From: Perkinsus olseni
Lineage: Eukaryota > Perkinsozoa > Perkinsida
Direction: 5' to 3'
Assembly: GCA_013115125.1 (NCBI GenBank)
Contig: JABANN010000081.1
Location: forward strand, 1 to 64,000
DNA: 64,000 nucleotides
Program-made: the position numbers and the translations under genes
Notes under the pieces: generated by a model
The model's database searches: none
What the model saw: only the letters and a program-made list of their open reading frames with translations
Told to the model about the DNA's origin: nothing
Shown here: positions 55,650-64,000 of the stretch, piece after piece
Position numbering within the stretch: position 1 is the stretch's first letter
Layout: each line of letters opens with the position of its first letter

Positions 55650-56345
55650 ACGACGCGCGCTTTCAACCACCCGAAAAACCCCGGAGACGGAATTCCGTGA
55701 CTCGTGCTGCGCTGTTGCGACTCGCAACTTGCGAGGGAGTGATATCTTCTATGATTGATTGTCTATTGATCAACTCATCCCTCCTATGGGAGGATACACT
55801 TCCAGAATGTTTCGTTAATCCTGTTTGTTCGGTCCAAATACGACGAGATGCTCAGCGAATCTCGATTCGAGATTCAGCGTAGCCATAGCCTCTCAATTCC
55901 GTCTGAGTATAGACAGAGCCTATGGCTTTACTCCGGAGAAAACAATCAATCGACCTATGACCCATAGGTCGATTGATTGTTTTCTTCCGATTTCGTCGCT
56001 AGCATTGATGGATCATCCATCATATTTCAGGTAGGAGTACACTCGTCTTGAGGCAGCCGGAGAGCCAGACTGGCTCTCCGGCTGGCTCAGCCAGTGGAGT
56101 GCTCCCGCTACCTGCTATTGGGCTTTTCCCATTTGCTCCAACCACCCCGTGCTACACCTGAGCAATGACTGCCTTCGCTCACTCTGTCCTGCTCATGATA
56201 CTGGCTTCCACGATGGTGATTGCTCTTCATTCTACCAGCCCCAAACGTGCTAGAGTAATCACGATCGCACAGTGCGATCCGCACTATAATCACTGGACCC
56301 ATATCAGTTGCTCCTCAGGGGGAAAGTGTAACGGAAGATAGGACT
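55650..56345 (+). repeat. Local segmental duplication, copy 1
   Basis: Diverged blocks recur in the same order and orientation at about 57300-57810: GAGACGGAATTCCGTG...TCGTGCTGC (55683, 57351), CCTGAGCAA-GACTGCCTT-CGCTC with CCTG-TCATG (56155, 57640), and CGTGCTAGAGTAATCA-GATCGC (56246, 57728). The two copies bracket the gene at 56349-57171. Copy 1 contains a perfect 22-bp palindrome (55938-55959 / 55963-55984, centre ACC) and a 12-1-12 palindrome (56057-56081) absent from copy 2. Confidence 0.6.
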
Positions 56346-56348
56346 GAC

Positions 56349-57171
56349 ATGGTGGAGACTGAACCGTCATCCCACAATGAAGAGGACGCTCAATGGCATC
56401 GGTTGAAAAACCAGGTGGATGCTAAGCTGTCCCAGTTGAGCAATAAAATGGAAGCTCAAGTGACTAAGTTGAGCAATAGAATGGCCGAGTTGAGCAAGGA
56501 AGTCAAGGCTGAAATGGCAGTGCTGAACAATGATGTGACCAGACTTAAACGTCGAGCAGATGCTTCCCAAAATGTAGTATATGTGATGTGCAAACTCGCC
56601 GGCGACCCGTCTGGACTTCCATTCAATTATCCTGCTTCAGATAAGAGCTAGCGAGAGATCGTGTTCAGGAAAGACCTCGTACGAGTTCTCAGCTAGCAAT
56701 CCATCTAATGGTATTTATTCATTCAAGTGGCGCCAGGAAGGTCAGGTGGACATTCAGCTATCCTGGTGAGTCACCAGTAGTGATATTCATGATGCGTACT
56801 TTCGCGAACATCCGCCCTAACTGTTCGGTCTAGTGAGTATAGCGGGTGTCATTTTCAGGAGGTTACGTCAGGATTCGATGATCGTTTACATGTTGGACTC
56901 CGACTCGGGTTCTAAAGAGAGTCTGAGTGGACCCTTGAAAGAAATGGAGAGAATATTCTCCGATGTCCTCCCCTTTCCTGGTCTGTTCAACAAGATCAAA
57001 GAGGCGTTCGACTCCCGCATGACGGAGGGGAAATGCATCGACCTGATGCTGGGCGTCGCATTCGATCGTCCCGCTGGCATCCCATGGTCGGAGGGATGGG
57101 TCGTCTCTTTCGTACGTGCCAACATGAATAAATTTTTGAGGCTCGTGCGCGAACATGAAGGAAAATTCTAG
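56349..57171 (+). CDS. Spliced gene: coiled-coil N-terminus, unknown C-terminal domain
   Basis: Exon 1 from ATG 56349 encodes a heptad-rich segment (LKNQVDAKLSQLSNKMEAQV, LSNRMAELSKEVKAEMAVLN). A middle exon, about 56669-56765, reads TSYEFSASNPSNGIYSFKWR and ends at TCCTG|GTGAGT. It joins in phase to exon 56859-57171 (after ATTTTCAG), giving IQLSW-RLRQDSMIVYMLDSD and ending VREHEGKF with TAG. The first junction is not fixed; exon 1 read straight on stops at 56651. It encodes about 230 residues without signal peptide or membrane segment. No family is recognised; the C-terminal part is compact and mixed alpha/beta in appearance. It lies between two copies of a local duplication. Confidence 0.55.
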
Positions 57172-57299
57172 AAAGTTTTGATGTTGCAGTATTCAATCCT
57201 TCTATCATGTTTATTGTTATGTTGATGTGGAAGTTGACAGGAAGTATTGTTGAGTTGAGCGTGGCAAAAGGCTCTTGGCAATTTTGAGTTGCTGTATGG

Positions 57300-57810
57300 C
57301 TCAAAAGAGTTGCCACAGCGGGCGCTCTTAACGTCCCGCAAAATATTGTAGACGGAATTCCGTGTCTCGTGCTGCTCGGTTGCGGGAGTCTGATATCATG
57401 ATCTATGATGGATGAGGCCATCATCATCCAACCTCTCGCCGTACGAGAGGCCACACCTCCCGAGCATGGTGCCATAATGGCACTGCCATTCCTCAATGAG
57501 GGAGATAAGGAATCCCCACCTATGTTGTCATATTCGAGCTCCCTGTTCTTATCGAAATGTCAGTGTAAGTTCTCCCGCTTGCGCTGCTCTAACTTTCCAC
57601 ATCTGCTTGAACCTGGTTCAATGAACCACCACGGACCATACCTGAGCAACGGCTGCCTTTTCGCTCTGCGTCCTGTTCATGGAGCCGGCCTTGACTCCGG
57701 TGATTGCCCTAAATGCTAAAGGCCGCCAACGTGCTAGAGTAATCATGATCGCGACGCGATCGAGACTTCCATAGCAACTGCACGGTGCAGTAACTAACTC
57801 CCAGGTAGAG
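57300..57810 (+). repeat. Local segmental duplication, copy 2
   Basis: Partner of 55650-56345 (see there), shorter and lacking that copy's long palindromes. Confidence 0.55.
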
Positions 57811-58517
57811 CCGTGCTGCATAAACACTGTATTTGGGCCGATCTTAAAGCTGCATTCGTCAATCCCCGGGTCTCTGAGCGCTACGCTAAGAGCTTACCAT
57901 GCTCACTATGTCCTAGTCAGTACTGTAGACTGAGAAGACTCATCCACTTACAGCTACTTGAAGACTGGACCCTGCAAAGGGTTTATCTGGTTCTCCGTCT
58001 GTCCTACAGATCTATGGCCGCATCACCGTGGCCGAGACTAACGAGAGGAGGACAGCTGCACGGCTAGCCAGGAGAGAAGACCGAAAAGCCTACCCCGTCA
58101 AGCTGGCTCCCACAGCCAGGCTCTGGACGAAGCCTGCCTTACTACAGTCGAGAGCATTACGGGCTTCAGCCGAAAGAGCCGGGCTCTTAGAGCCCAATCC
58201 GAAGACCGAGTGAGGCAGCTAGATGTCTGCGTCAAAGGATTCTTCAGGTCGAAGACGCTAATGGCCACTCGTACCGCAAGGGGCCGTTACAGGGACGACC
58301 ACGTTGTGACAGCAAATATCCAGCGAGAGGTTGAGACGATATACATCGAGTGCGGGCGGGTGACCAATCTCAGAAGCCAGCACTTCTCGGAGAGAAGACT
58401 TAGCGGTACCTTTGTTAACCCTGGCCTTTTCGGTGCCTGACCGACAACACTGTTCGGCGAGCAGAGAATCTGTGTGTATTCATTCAGAATGAACACACAG
58501 GCACATATCGTGCACAT
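57811..58517. other. No gene recognised
   Basis: ORFs of 60-84 codons on the + strand without features or consistent frame. Confidence 0.35.
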
Positions 58518-58912
58518 AACCTTTCCCACTGGTACCGAATGAAGAATGCACATCGTAATAGAAATGAACTCTGCTGCTGCTGCAGTGCTGCATCAGCCTA
58601 CAATTCCACTCACTAGGGAGCACAACTCCTAATCATCACAAGATAAACTCTCTTGATACATCGGGAAATGCCAGATAAGTGAGCGCTATTAACTCAGTAT
58701 TACTGAGCATTATAAATTACTTCTCAGTCACTCGAGCTGCTCGACTCGAGCAGTACCAGACTACACGCCCCCTGAATGACTCCGCACTGCGGAATCCGCA
58801 GCACAGCGACCTGCAGGCTCCTTATCACAAAATCGCCCCACAAAGTCACCGTCCCAACAAGGAATCTCAACCCCGTATGTTGGCTCCGTCCTCAATTGCC
58901 ATATCCCGCTAC
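58518..58912 (-). pseudogene. Duplicated 3' end of the F-box/LRR gene
   Basis: Aligns with 62330-62700, the last codons and 3' flank of the complete gene. On the minus strand it reads RIWQLRTEPTYGVEIPCWDG, then FCDKEPAGRCAAD, against RIWQLRTEPTSGVEIPCWDG and FCDEGPTGRCAAE in the full gene. The homology stops abruptly near 58912, so only the tail was duplicated. Relative to the full copy it carries three 14-nt foldback insertions (58687-58707, 58732-58752, 58780-58800), the last one within the coding tail. Confidence 0.85.
58687..58800 (-). repeat. Three 7-1-7-6 insertions in the F-box tail duplicate
   Basis: 58687-58707 (minus-strand word CTCAGTA, centre A, return TTAATA with two mismatches), 58732-58752 (minus-strand TGCTCGA, centre G) and 58780-58800 (plus-strand word CTCCGCA, original TTCCGCA judging from its reverse complement and the full gene; centre C). 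Each is an exact 14-nt excess over the other copy. Confidence 0.95.
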
Positions 58913-60089
58913 CTCCCTACGGGGTGGGGACTCCATCGGAGTCAGTTGGAGGCACTCCAACTGAACGCTTCCGCTTCGTTCATCCGTGACAGCTTCTCTC
59001 GTAGAGCAGCGAATACTGTTACCACCGTGCATCTCAAAATCTACTGTGGACACGGTCCATTGTGAGCCCCACCGGTACTCGGACCTTCCCGAGCCTGCAT
59101 AAGTGTGAGCCCCACCGGTACAAGTCGACATGAAGCGCGCTCGCAGGAACCCTTCTGCTGCTGATCGATTCCTAGAGTCTTCTGCTCCTTCCTCACATTC
59201 CTCTCAGGCATTCTGTTCGGCCTCACACGTCGCCGCTAAACGAGCCGGGCTCGTTGTCATGGTAATACAGTCGGACCGAGCCACAAACAGTTCGATGTTA
59301 TATCATGTTATGCTGTCCGGCCCGGACAGTCCGGAAAAGCAATACAGTTGCAACCAACAAATTATTGCTAAGTTACTGTAGCAATGCTAACAATCATGCT
59401 GAGTGAGTCGTCATGTAGCTCATGAGGATAGTAATCAAATAGAATCAAGCGGCGAGTGAACAGGTGTCCGGCTGTACCCAAACTTGATCCGTTGCCATGT
59501 ATTAGCGTTCATGCATCATCCGCTCACCGCGTTTTCTCACTGCGGCACAACTTTTGGTTTTCCGCCTCTGTTTTGTACGAGGCCCACCATTGAATATTTG
59601 CTGTAAAAAATAATAATAAATAGCAACAGCTGGAGCAACCGTCGGAGGACTGGCGACTGGGACGGTGACCGCGAGGATGGAGGAAGATGCAGATGAAGTC
59701 GGTCGAAGCCTTAGAGCAGGAAGACGTGATGACTAATTCATGTATTGCTCGTTATTAAGGAACGTTTCAATCTGTTTTCTCACTGCGCCACATAACTTCA
59801 TCCCCGCGTTATCCGCTCCCTCGCCGGGCTGCAGGACCGGGTTTTCCCGCTCCTTCAGCCCCCCCCCCCACCCCCAGTCCAGCCGGCACTGCTGGAAATG
59901 AACACACAGACTGTGGCAATCCTCACAAATAAAAAAAGTTGCGCTGCGCAATAATGCACCAAAAACCACCAACGCACGAAGCCCTTGATTTGCGCATCTT
60001 CATTTTGGCTCGCCTGCAAGCCGCGACCGCGATGCCATCCCAAGCACTGGAGAGTTCTCTGCCATAGTCTTGTCTCAGCGGCATCTCGA
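58913..60089. other. Spacer with foldback insertion; promoter of the 60.1-kb gene
   Basis: Perfect 7-1-7-6 unit at 59314-59334 (TGTCCGG, centre C). 8-3-8 palindrome AGTTGGAG-GCA-CTCCAACT near 58946. A direct repeat GTTTTCTCACTGCG-CACA occurs at about 59531 and 59774. The family upstream block CATTTTGGCTCGCC...GCGACCGCG is at 60001-60030. Confidence 0.45.
59314..59334 (+). repeat. 7-1-7-6 foldback insertion
   Basis: Word TGTCCGG, centre C, CCGGACA, return GTCCGG; intergenic. Confidence 0.93.
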
Positions 60090-60611
60090 ATGACTACCCT
60101 TCTCATCTTCATTGCTCTCCTCCTCGGAGCTCATGCCGGTATCTTCGACGGGTACACTCTTCCGGGAGATGAAGACTATTGGGCATCCGATGACACCCTC
60201 CCCAACTCCACTACGGCCCTCACCACGACCCCAGCCTCCACCTACGTGGCCGCCTCTACGGAACCCTTCCTCCAGCAGCTACTCAAGCTGGACATTCCGG
60301 TGAACCGCGGAGTCCCTACAACGGTCGAGCCCCTGTCACTGGAGAAGCTGGAAGCTCTGGACATCCGACCCTTCCGTGGGTTCACCACAAGGCCTCTCAC
60401 AACAACCAGCCCGATGCCTCCTACCACAAAGTCGGTGCTAGAGCACCTACTCGAGTTGAGAATCCCCATCCATGGGGACATCTCGCCGGGATCTGACAAC
60501 ACGACTGCTCCTCCCCCGGGGAACCTGCGAGCAGGTGGTCTAACCAGTCACAGCGGCGCCGTATCGGTTTGCTTGCTACTGGTAGGGTTAACAGTTGAGA
60601 CAGTCTTCTGA
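60090..60611 (+). CDS. Secreted, probably GPI-anchored protein of the YTLPGDE family (copy 2)
   Basis: ATG 60090 starts the signal peptide MTTLLIFIALLLGAHAG; the in-frame ATG 59985 is rejected because the homology with copy 1 begins at MTTL. About 173 residues: IFDGYTLPGDEDYWASD, a Thr/Ser stalk, LLKLDIPVNRGVPTTVEPLS, a KSVLEHLLELRIPIHGDISP block absent from copy 1 but present in the 38-kb and 47.9-kb relics, PPPGNLRAGGLTSHSGAVSV, and a hydrophobic C-terminus (CLLLVGLTVETVF), consistent with a GPI signal. Intronless. The shared promoter block lies 60 bp upstream, and the shared stem-loop is 21 nt after the stop. Function unknown. Confidence 0.75.
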   Translation: MTTLLIFIALLLGAHAGIFDGYTLPGDEDYWASDDTLPNSTTALTTTPASTYVAASTEPFLQQLLKLDIPVNRGVPTTVEPLSLEKLEALDIRPFRGFTTRPLTTTSPMPPTTKSVLEHLLELRIPIHGDISPGSDNTTAPPPGNLRAGGLTSHSGAVSVCLLLVGLTVETVF

Positions 60612-60632
60612 GCGCAGCTTAGAGAAGGATGG

Positions 60633-60656
60633 CCGGTAAGCCCACGTGGCTGCCGG
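60633..60656 (+). other. Conserved 3' stem-loop after YTLPGDE gene (copy 2)
   Basis: CCGGT-A-AGCC-CACGT-GGCT-GCCGG: the same bulged stem-loop as at 53715-53738, with a G-U replacing one pair. Followed by an AT-rich tail. Confidence 0.7.
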
Positions 60657-60867
60657 CGGCTATAGTACTATTATTTTTACGACTATAGTACTATTACTAA
60701 TTAGTTATGACCCATTGATTTAATACTATATTTTTTGTTGCCCAGTGAAGTAACCTGCTGAGTTGAAGTAACTCCCATAAAACTCGGGAGTAGAATCTAC
60801 TCAGTAGATTAGAGGGATGTCATTTCTGGGGTGGGAGCCATAAGAGCCAACATGATGGCGAATCTAT

Positions 60868-61462
60868 CGGGGTGTTCAGAGAACCTATTCTGAAATTCAG
60901 AATAGATTCCAGAATGCAAAACACCAAAATCGCGTTCAGAGAACTGGCCCCGAAATGCATTCTGGAAAGTGTTCCAGAATGGATTCCGAACGCGTTCAGT
61001 AGACTTAAGATTGTATTCCGAAACGTATTCCAGAAGGCGAAATTTGGGTATGAGAAAATCGTTTTCTGAGCGAATATTTTACGGCGCGTAGCTTTTCGTG
61101 GCGCGTGAACGTTCTACCCGACTTCATGATACGTCCTGCGCAAGGATCGAACTCGCGGTCTTGCGGATAGGGGCTGCGCGCTTTACCGCTAGGCCATTCG
61201 ACTGGATTTCAGCGGCGACGCCTGTCAGGGGGCCAGGCGCTTGTACGCTAGCGGAGGTTGCGCATGAAACGTTTCCAGAATCCATTCTAAGATTGCGTTC
61301 TGAGAATGCGATCCGTTGAACACGTTTCGGAATCGATTCTGGAACATATTCCGAGATATTTGAGAATGGAATCCTCTGAACACGATTCGAGAATCAATTC
61401 TGAGAATCGATTCTAAGAATACTTTCTGGAATTGATTCCGGCTGATTTTTCTGAACACCCCG
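60868..61462. mobile_element. MITE-like element with TIRs and subrepeats
   Basis: CGGGGTGTTCAGA at the left end (60868) matches the reverse complement of TCTGAACACCCCG at the right end (61462). TAT flanks both sides (60865-60867 and 61463-61465), a possible 3-bp target duplication. The interior is built from many degenerate, partly palindromic units of the GGAATCGATTCTGAGAA type, oriented as inverted arms. A tRNA-like sequence sits in the middle. No transposase frame. Confidence 0.6.
61131..61203 (-). repeat. tRNA-like sequence (SINE head or tRNA pseudogene) inside the MITE-like element
   Basis: On the minus strand TGGCCTAGCGG (A box) and AGTTCGATCC (B box) stand at tRNA spacing, and the T arm GCGAG/CTTGC pairs. 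The acceptor stem does not close. About 25 bp beyond its 3' side is the 14-mer TTTCGTGGCGCGTG (61094-61107) seen beside another tRNA-like sequence at 5.6 kb. Confidence 0.45.
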
Positions 61463-61465
61463 TAT

Positions 61466-62541
61466 GTGTGCGCAAGATACAGTAGCGCACGCCCTAAATT
61501 CAGTAGGTCCACCAATTCAAATTGAAGGACGAGCGATAGTCGGCGACCATCAATCCTTCGAGGCTTGATAGTCATCAGTAGATCTCTAGTCATCTGTGCC
61601 GTCTGTAGGTCTGTAGGTCTGTAGATAGCTCCCGATCCCGAGCATTGTCTTCGAGATAGAGAGCTACCTGCAGGACTCAACAGCCCGCAGCTCTCAACTG
61701 ATAAATGGCAGAACCGCGTTTTAAGAACACCGATAGACTGCTCGCAGAGGCCTGCTGCAGTCCTGTAACAATTCTCAGGTCACAATACAAGTTGTGTTCT
61801 GTTGTGTTGTGTCACACAACGAGTGACGAGCAGCAGCAAAGGAAATCCAACGAACCGCGTAGACCGGCACGATGGCAGCATTATAGAAACTGAGCAAGCA
61901 ACTGACTTCACGAATCGTCGAGCATTCACGAATCGCGCAATAAGCGAATGCTCAAGTTCAGGCTTGAACTGCTCAGGCAGAACAGACGAGCGAAGTGGCA
62001 AGGCGTCGGACTTATTCTTCGCCTACATCCATCTTCTGAGGAGAAGATGAATAGAAGATGCTCCCTTCTCACCGCCAGCCCTACAAGCATCACACCCAGG
62101 ATAATTCCGGCATTCATGGCCTATGCCAGTAACAAGATTCATCTCAAGAAACAGTACGAGTGCTCGAGATACGGCTGCTTCACTGTGAAGCCTTCACACA
62201 AGCAAAACAAGGCCGGCGGTACGACCTGGAGCTAAATGCATGGTGCCGCCCTGATGGTGGTGGAGCGCCATTGCATGCCGCTGGTCAACGATTTTTAATC
62301 GTCGATTAACCGCCGCGGTGGGTCAAATTACTGGCCTTCCCCACTGGTACCGAGTAAAAGATGTAAATCACGATGGATATCAACTCCGCTGCTGCATCAG
62401 CTTACAATTCGACTCACGGTGAGCCACCCACTACTAGTGAGTCACTAGATAACACAAATCCTGATCATTATTAGATGAAATCTATTAATCTGTCGAAAAA
62501 TGCCAAATAAGTGAGCGCTACTGAGCATTATCAATTACTAC
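61466..62541. other. No gene recognised; 3' flank of the F-box gene
   Basis: From about 62330 it matches the flank of the 58.5-kb duplicate. Contains a 7-1-7-6 unit with one mismatch at 62426-62446 (minus-strand CTAGTGA, centre C, return TAGTGG) that is absent from the duplicate. A 95-codon + strand ORF (61948-62235) has no support. Confidence 0.4.
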
Positions 62542-63996
62542 TCAGTCACTCGAGGAGTACCAGACTACACGCCCTCTGCTGAATGATTCCGCAGCACAGC
62601 GACCTGTTGGCCCCTCATCGCAGAATGACTCCACAAAGCCGCCGTCCCAACAAGGAATCTCCACCCCAGATGTTGGCTCCGTCCTCAACTGCCATATCCG
62701 CCCTCCAGCTTCGAGCAGCCTTCTAAATCCAACCCACAATTCATGTTCGTGTGCCACGCCGGTGCCATGCACTGGGCAGCGGAACTCTACACCGCCATCC
62801 CAGAGCAGGCGGATTCTTCCACTGAAGAGGCCGTGCATGAATGCTGCTCTTTCCGGTGTAACTGGAGTGTACCCCAAGCCGAGGCGGGTAATATTCGGAC
62901 AGGTCTCAAGTAGACTGAAGAGCATATCCTCGGTAATGTTCCATTCACCCAGACCCAATACACTCAAAGGAGCCGGGCTGATGGTCTTGAGACCGTCGAA
63001 AAAGGACATAAGATACTCATCGCTTGATCCCGTGGGTCCAGAGAAGTCAACGCATCGCATGCGGGGATTCGATCCCACCCAGCGGAACATATCATTGACT
63101 TCCTCGACGGGAGCTTCGAAATATGGGCGGATCATTTCCAGGTTGCAGAGGTTGGCACAAGAAGTTAATCCATTGTAAAAGAAGCCGGCTCTGATGATGC
63201 CTCCCGAGAGACAGAGGACATTTAGGCTTGAAGGAAACGGATAGACTATCACCCCGTGATAATCCGAAGTTGCCGTCGATGATAAGTGCAACTCTTTCAG
63301 AATACAGCACCTCTCGATTGACTTGCGTAACTGTTCGATGTCGGTCGACCGTGTATTCTTCTCAAAGTGAACGCTCAAGCCCAACTCCACCAGCGGCTCA
63401 TGGGCTTGGCCACAGACAACCTTCAGGCGAGCCAGAGGAGCTTTAGTTCTCTCGAGGCGAAGGACTCTCCACGGCTTCAATCTTGCTCCACCATCCAACC
63501 AACCCTTACCGGTGACGGAGAGCCACACCACCAACAGCTCTGTGAGGTTCGGCAGACTGCCACAGCACAGCGACAGATCATCATCTTTGATACCGGGATG
63601 GTACGACAAGTCGAGTCGGACCAATTTCGGCAAGCTGTCCCACAGTCGCCCATTCAGGCGGAGACAGCGTGTCGCCAAAGTCCTCAAATTGGGAGCAGCA
63701 CCATTCTCGAGAGCCTCTTGGAGTTCATCCCCGTCGTCCTCCGTCGGTGCGTTAAGCTCCCCCGCGTACCTTCCATACGTCTTCATGATGGCACTCAAGC
63801 GTTTCTGCCGAGGCATCGTTATCTTCAATATCCCATAGCCAGTCCTAGCTCCCTCATGAAGTAAATAGTCCAGCACAGCCCTTCTCCAACTGCTGCACAC
63901 TGACGCCATTCGGACAGCGCTGGTGACATCAGAGATGAGCCAAGGGAGGATGTGCTCGAGGATAAGGCCATCAATGGAAGGGGAGATTGGAAGCAT
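62542..63996 (-). CDS. F-box-like protein with leucine-rich repeats
   Basis: 484 residues, intronless. ATG 63996 is preceded immediately by an in-frame TAG, so this start is firm unless an upstream exon exists. Residues 1-45 (GLILEHILPWLISDVTSAVR, VCSSWRRAVLDYLLHEG) fit an F-box: hydrophobic L..IL..L....V.....VC..W...V. Leucine-rich repeats follow from about residue 105 to 400 (LRTLATRCLRLNGRLWDSLP, LVRLDLSYHPGIKDDDL, LTELLVVWLSVTGKGW, LNVLCLSGGIIRAGF, ITRLGLGYTPVTPERAAF). The C-terminal tail (RIWQLRTEPTSGVEIPCWDG to VVWYSSSD) is duplicated at 58.5 kb. It would recruit substrates to an SCF ubiquitin ligase through the repeats. The substrate is unknown. Confidence 0.78.
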   Translation of the reverse strand: MLPISPSIDGLILEHILPWLISDVTSAVRMASVCSSWRRAVLDYLLHEGARTGYGILKITMPRQKRLSAIMKTYGRYAGELNAPTEDDGDELQEALENGAAPNLRTLATRCLRLNGRLWDSLPKLVRLDLSYHPGIKDDDLSLCCGSLPNLTELLVVWLSVTGKGWLDGGARLKPWRVLRLERTKAPLARLKVVCGQAHEPLVELGLSVHFEKNTRSTDIEQLRKSIERCCILKELHLSSTATSDYHGVIVYPFPSSLNVLCLSGGIIRAGFFYNGLTSCANLCNLEMIRPYFEAPVEEVNDMFRWVGSNPRMRCVDFSGPTGSSDEYLMSFFDGLKTISPAPLSVLGLGEWNITEDMLFSLLETCPNITRLGLGYTPVTPERAAFMHGLFSGRIRLLWDGGVEFRCPVHGTGVAHEHELWVGFRRLLEAGGRIWQLRTEPTSGVEIPCWDGGFVESFCDEGPTGRCAAESFSRGRVVWYSSSD

Positions 63997-64000
63997 CTAG

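Noticed and set aside
55600-55650. GC-rich CGCG cluster as a regulatory island
   Set aside because: It is a short run of overlapping GCGAGTCGCG-type words with no other support.
61948-62235. 95-codon + strand ORF with possible short secreted peptide
   Set aside because: No homologue in the window, no convincing signal peptide and no regulatory context.

Overview
The window looks like nuclear DNA from a protist. My best guess is an alveolate of the Perkinsus type, but this is inference. It rests on spliced genes with consistent GT-AG introns (several only 33-55 nt), intronless secreted proteins with Thr/Ser-rich stalks, many lineage-restricted proteins, and a lone tRNA gene inside an intron. 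Nothing bacterial is present: no operons, no Shine-Dalgarno pattern.

Layout. 1-7.4 kb: the last two exons of an unknown gene, then a 12-exon nucleotide-sugar transporter (SLC35A type). 8.2-9.9 kb: exon-like pieces of an unidentified gene. 10-11.7 kb: a broken LTR-retroelement fossil. 13-18.5 kb: two copies of a dispersed repeat, a papain-like (C1A) protease pseudogene, an unknown gene and a hAT transposase remnant. 18.8-21.5 kb: a hypothetical ORF and a 6-exon EF-hand gene. 22.2-23 kb: a tandem array flanked by its own inverted copy. 23.2-33.6 kb: three secreted berberine-bridge-type FAD oxidoreductases carrying a four-cysteine module, two of them sharing an almost identical 3' part. 35.8-36.4 kb: a broken alpha/beta hydrolase. 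38.1, 47.9, 53.2 and 60.1 kb: four copies of a secreted, probably GPI-anchored family with a YTLPGDE motif. 40 kb: a foldback element. 41.8-43.9 kb: a pepsin-like (A1) protease. 45.9 kb: a small secreted protein. 49.2-51.7 kb: a coiled-coil gene with a tRNA-Lys in an intron. 56.3-57.2 kb: a spliced coiled-coil gene inside a local duplication. 58.5 kb: the duplicated tail of an F-box/LRR gene whose complete copy ends the window.

The most striking signal is a class of micro-insertions with a fixed geometry: a 7-nt word, one centre base, the reverse complement of the word, then the last 6 nt of the word again. Relative to paralogous DNA or to a conserved reading frame, each adds exactly 14 nt. 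I found at least 16 instances, 15 of them perfect and the other with two mismatches in the return, plus several with one mismatch, on both strands, all right of about 13 kb. They break the frames of a C1A protease and a hydrolase, and they separate the two F-box gene tails and the two copies of a dispersed repeat. A second class consists of long palindromes (10-27 bp arms) with 1- or 3-nt centres. Together they point to a specific foldback or template-switch process, or a minute insertion mechanism, that I do not recognise.

The expressed content is mostly secretory: three oxidoreductases, two proteases, a hydrolase, the GPI-type family and a nucleotide-sugar transporter that would feed glycosylation. 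I see no operon-like functional linkage beyond tandem duplication.
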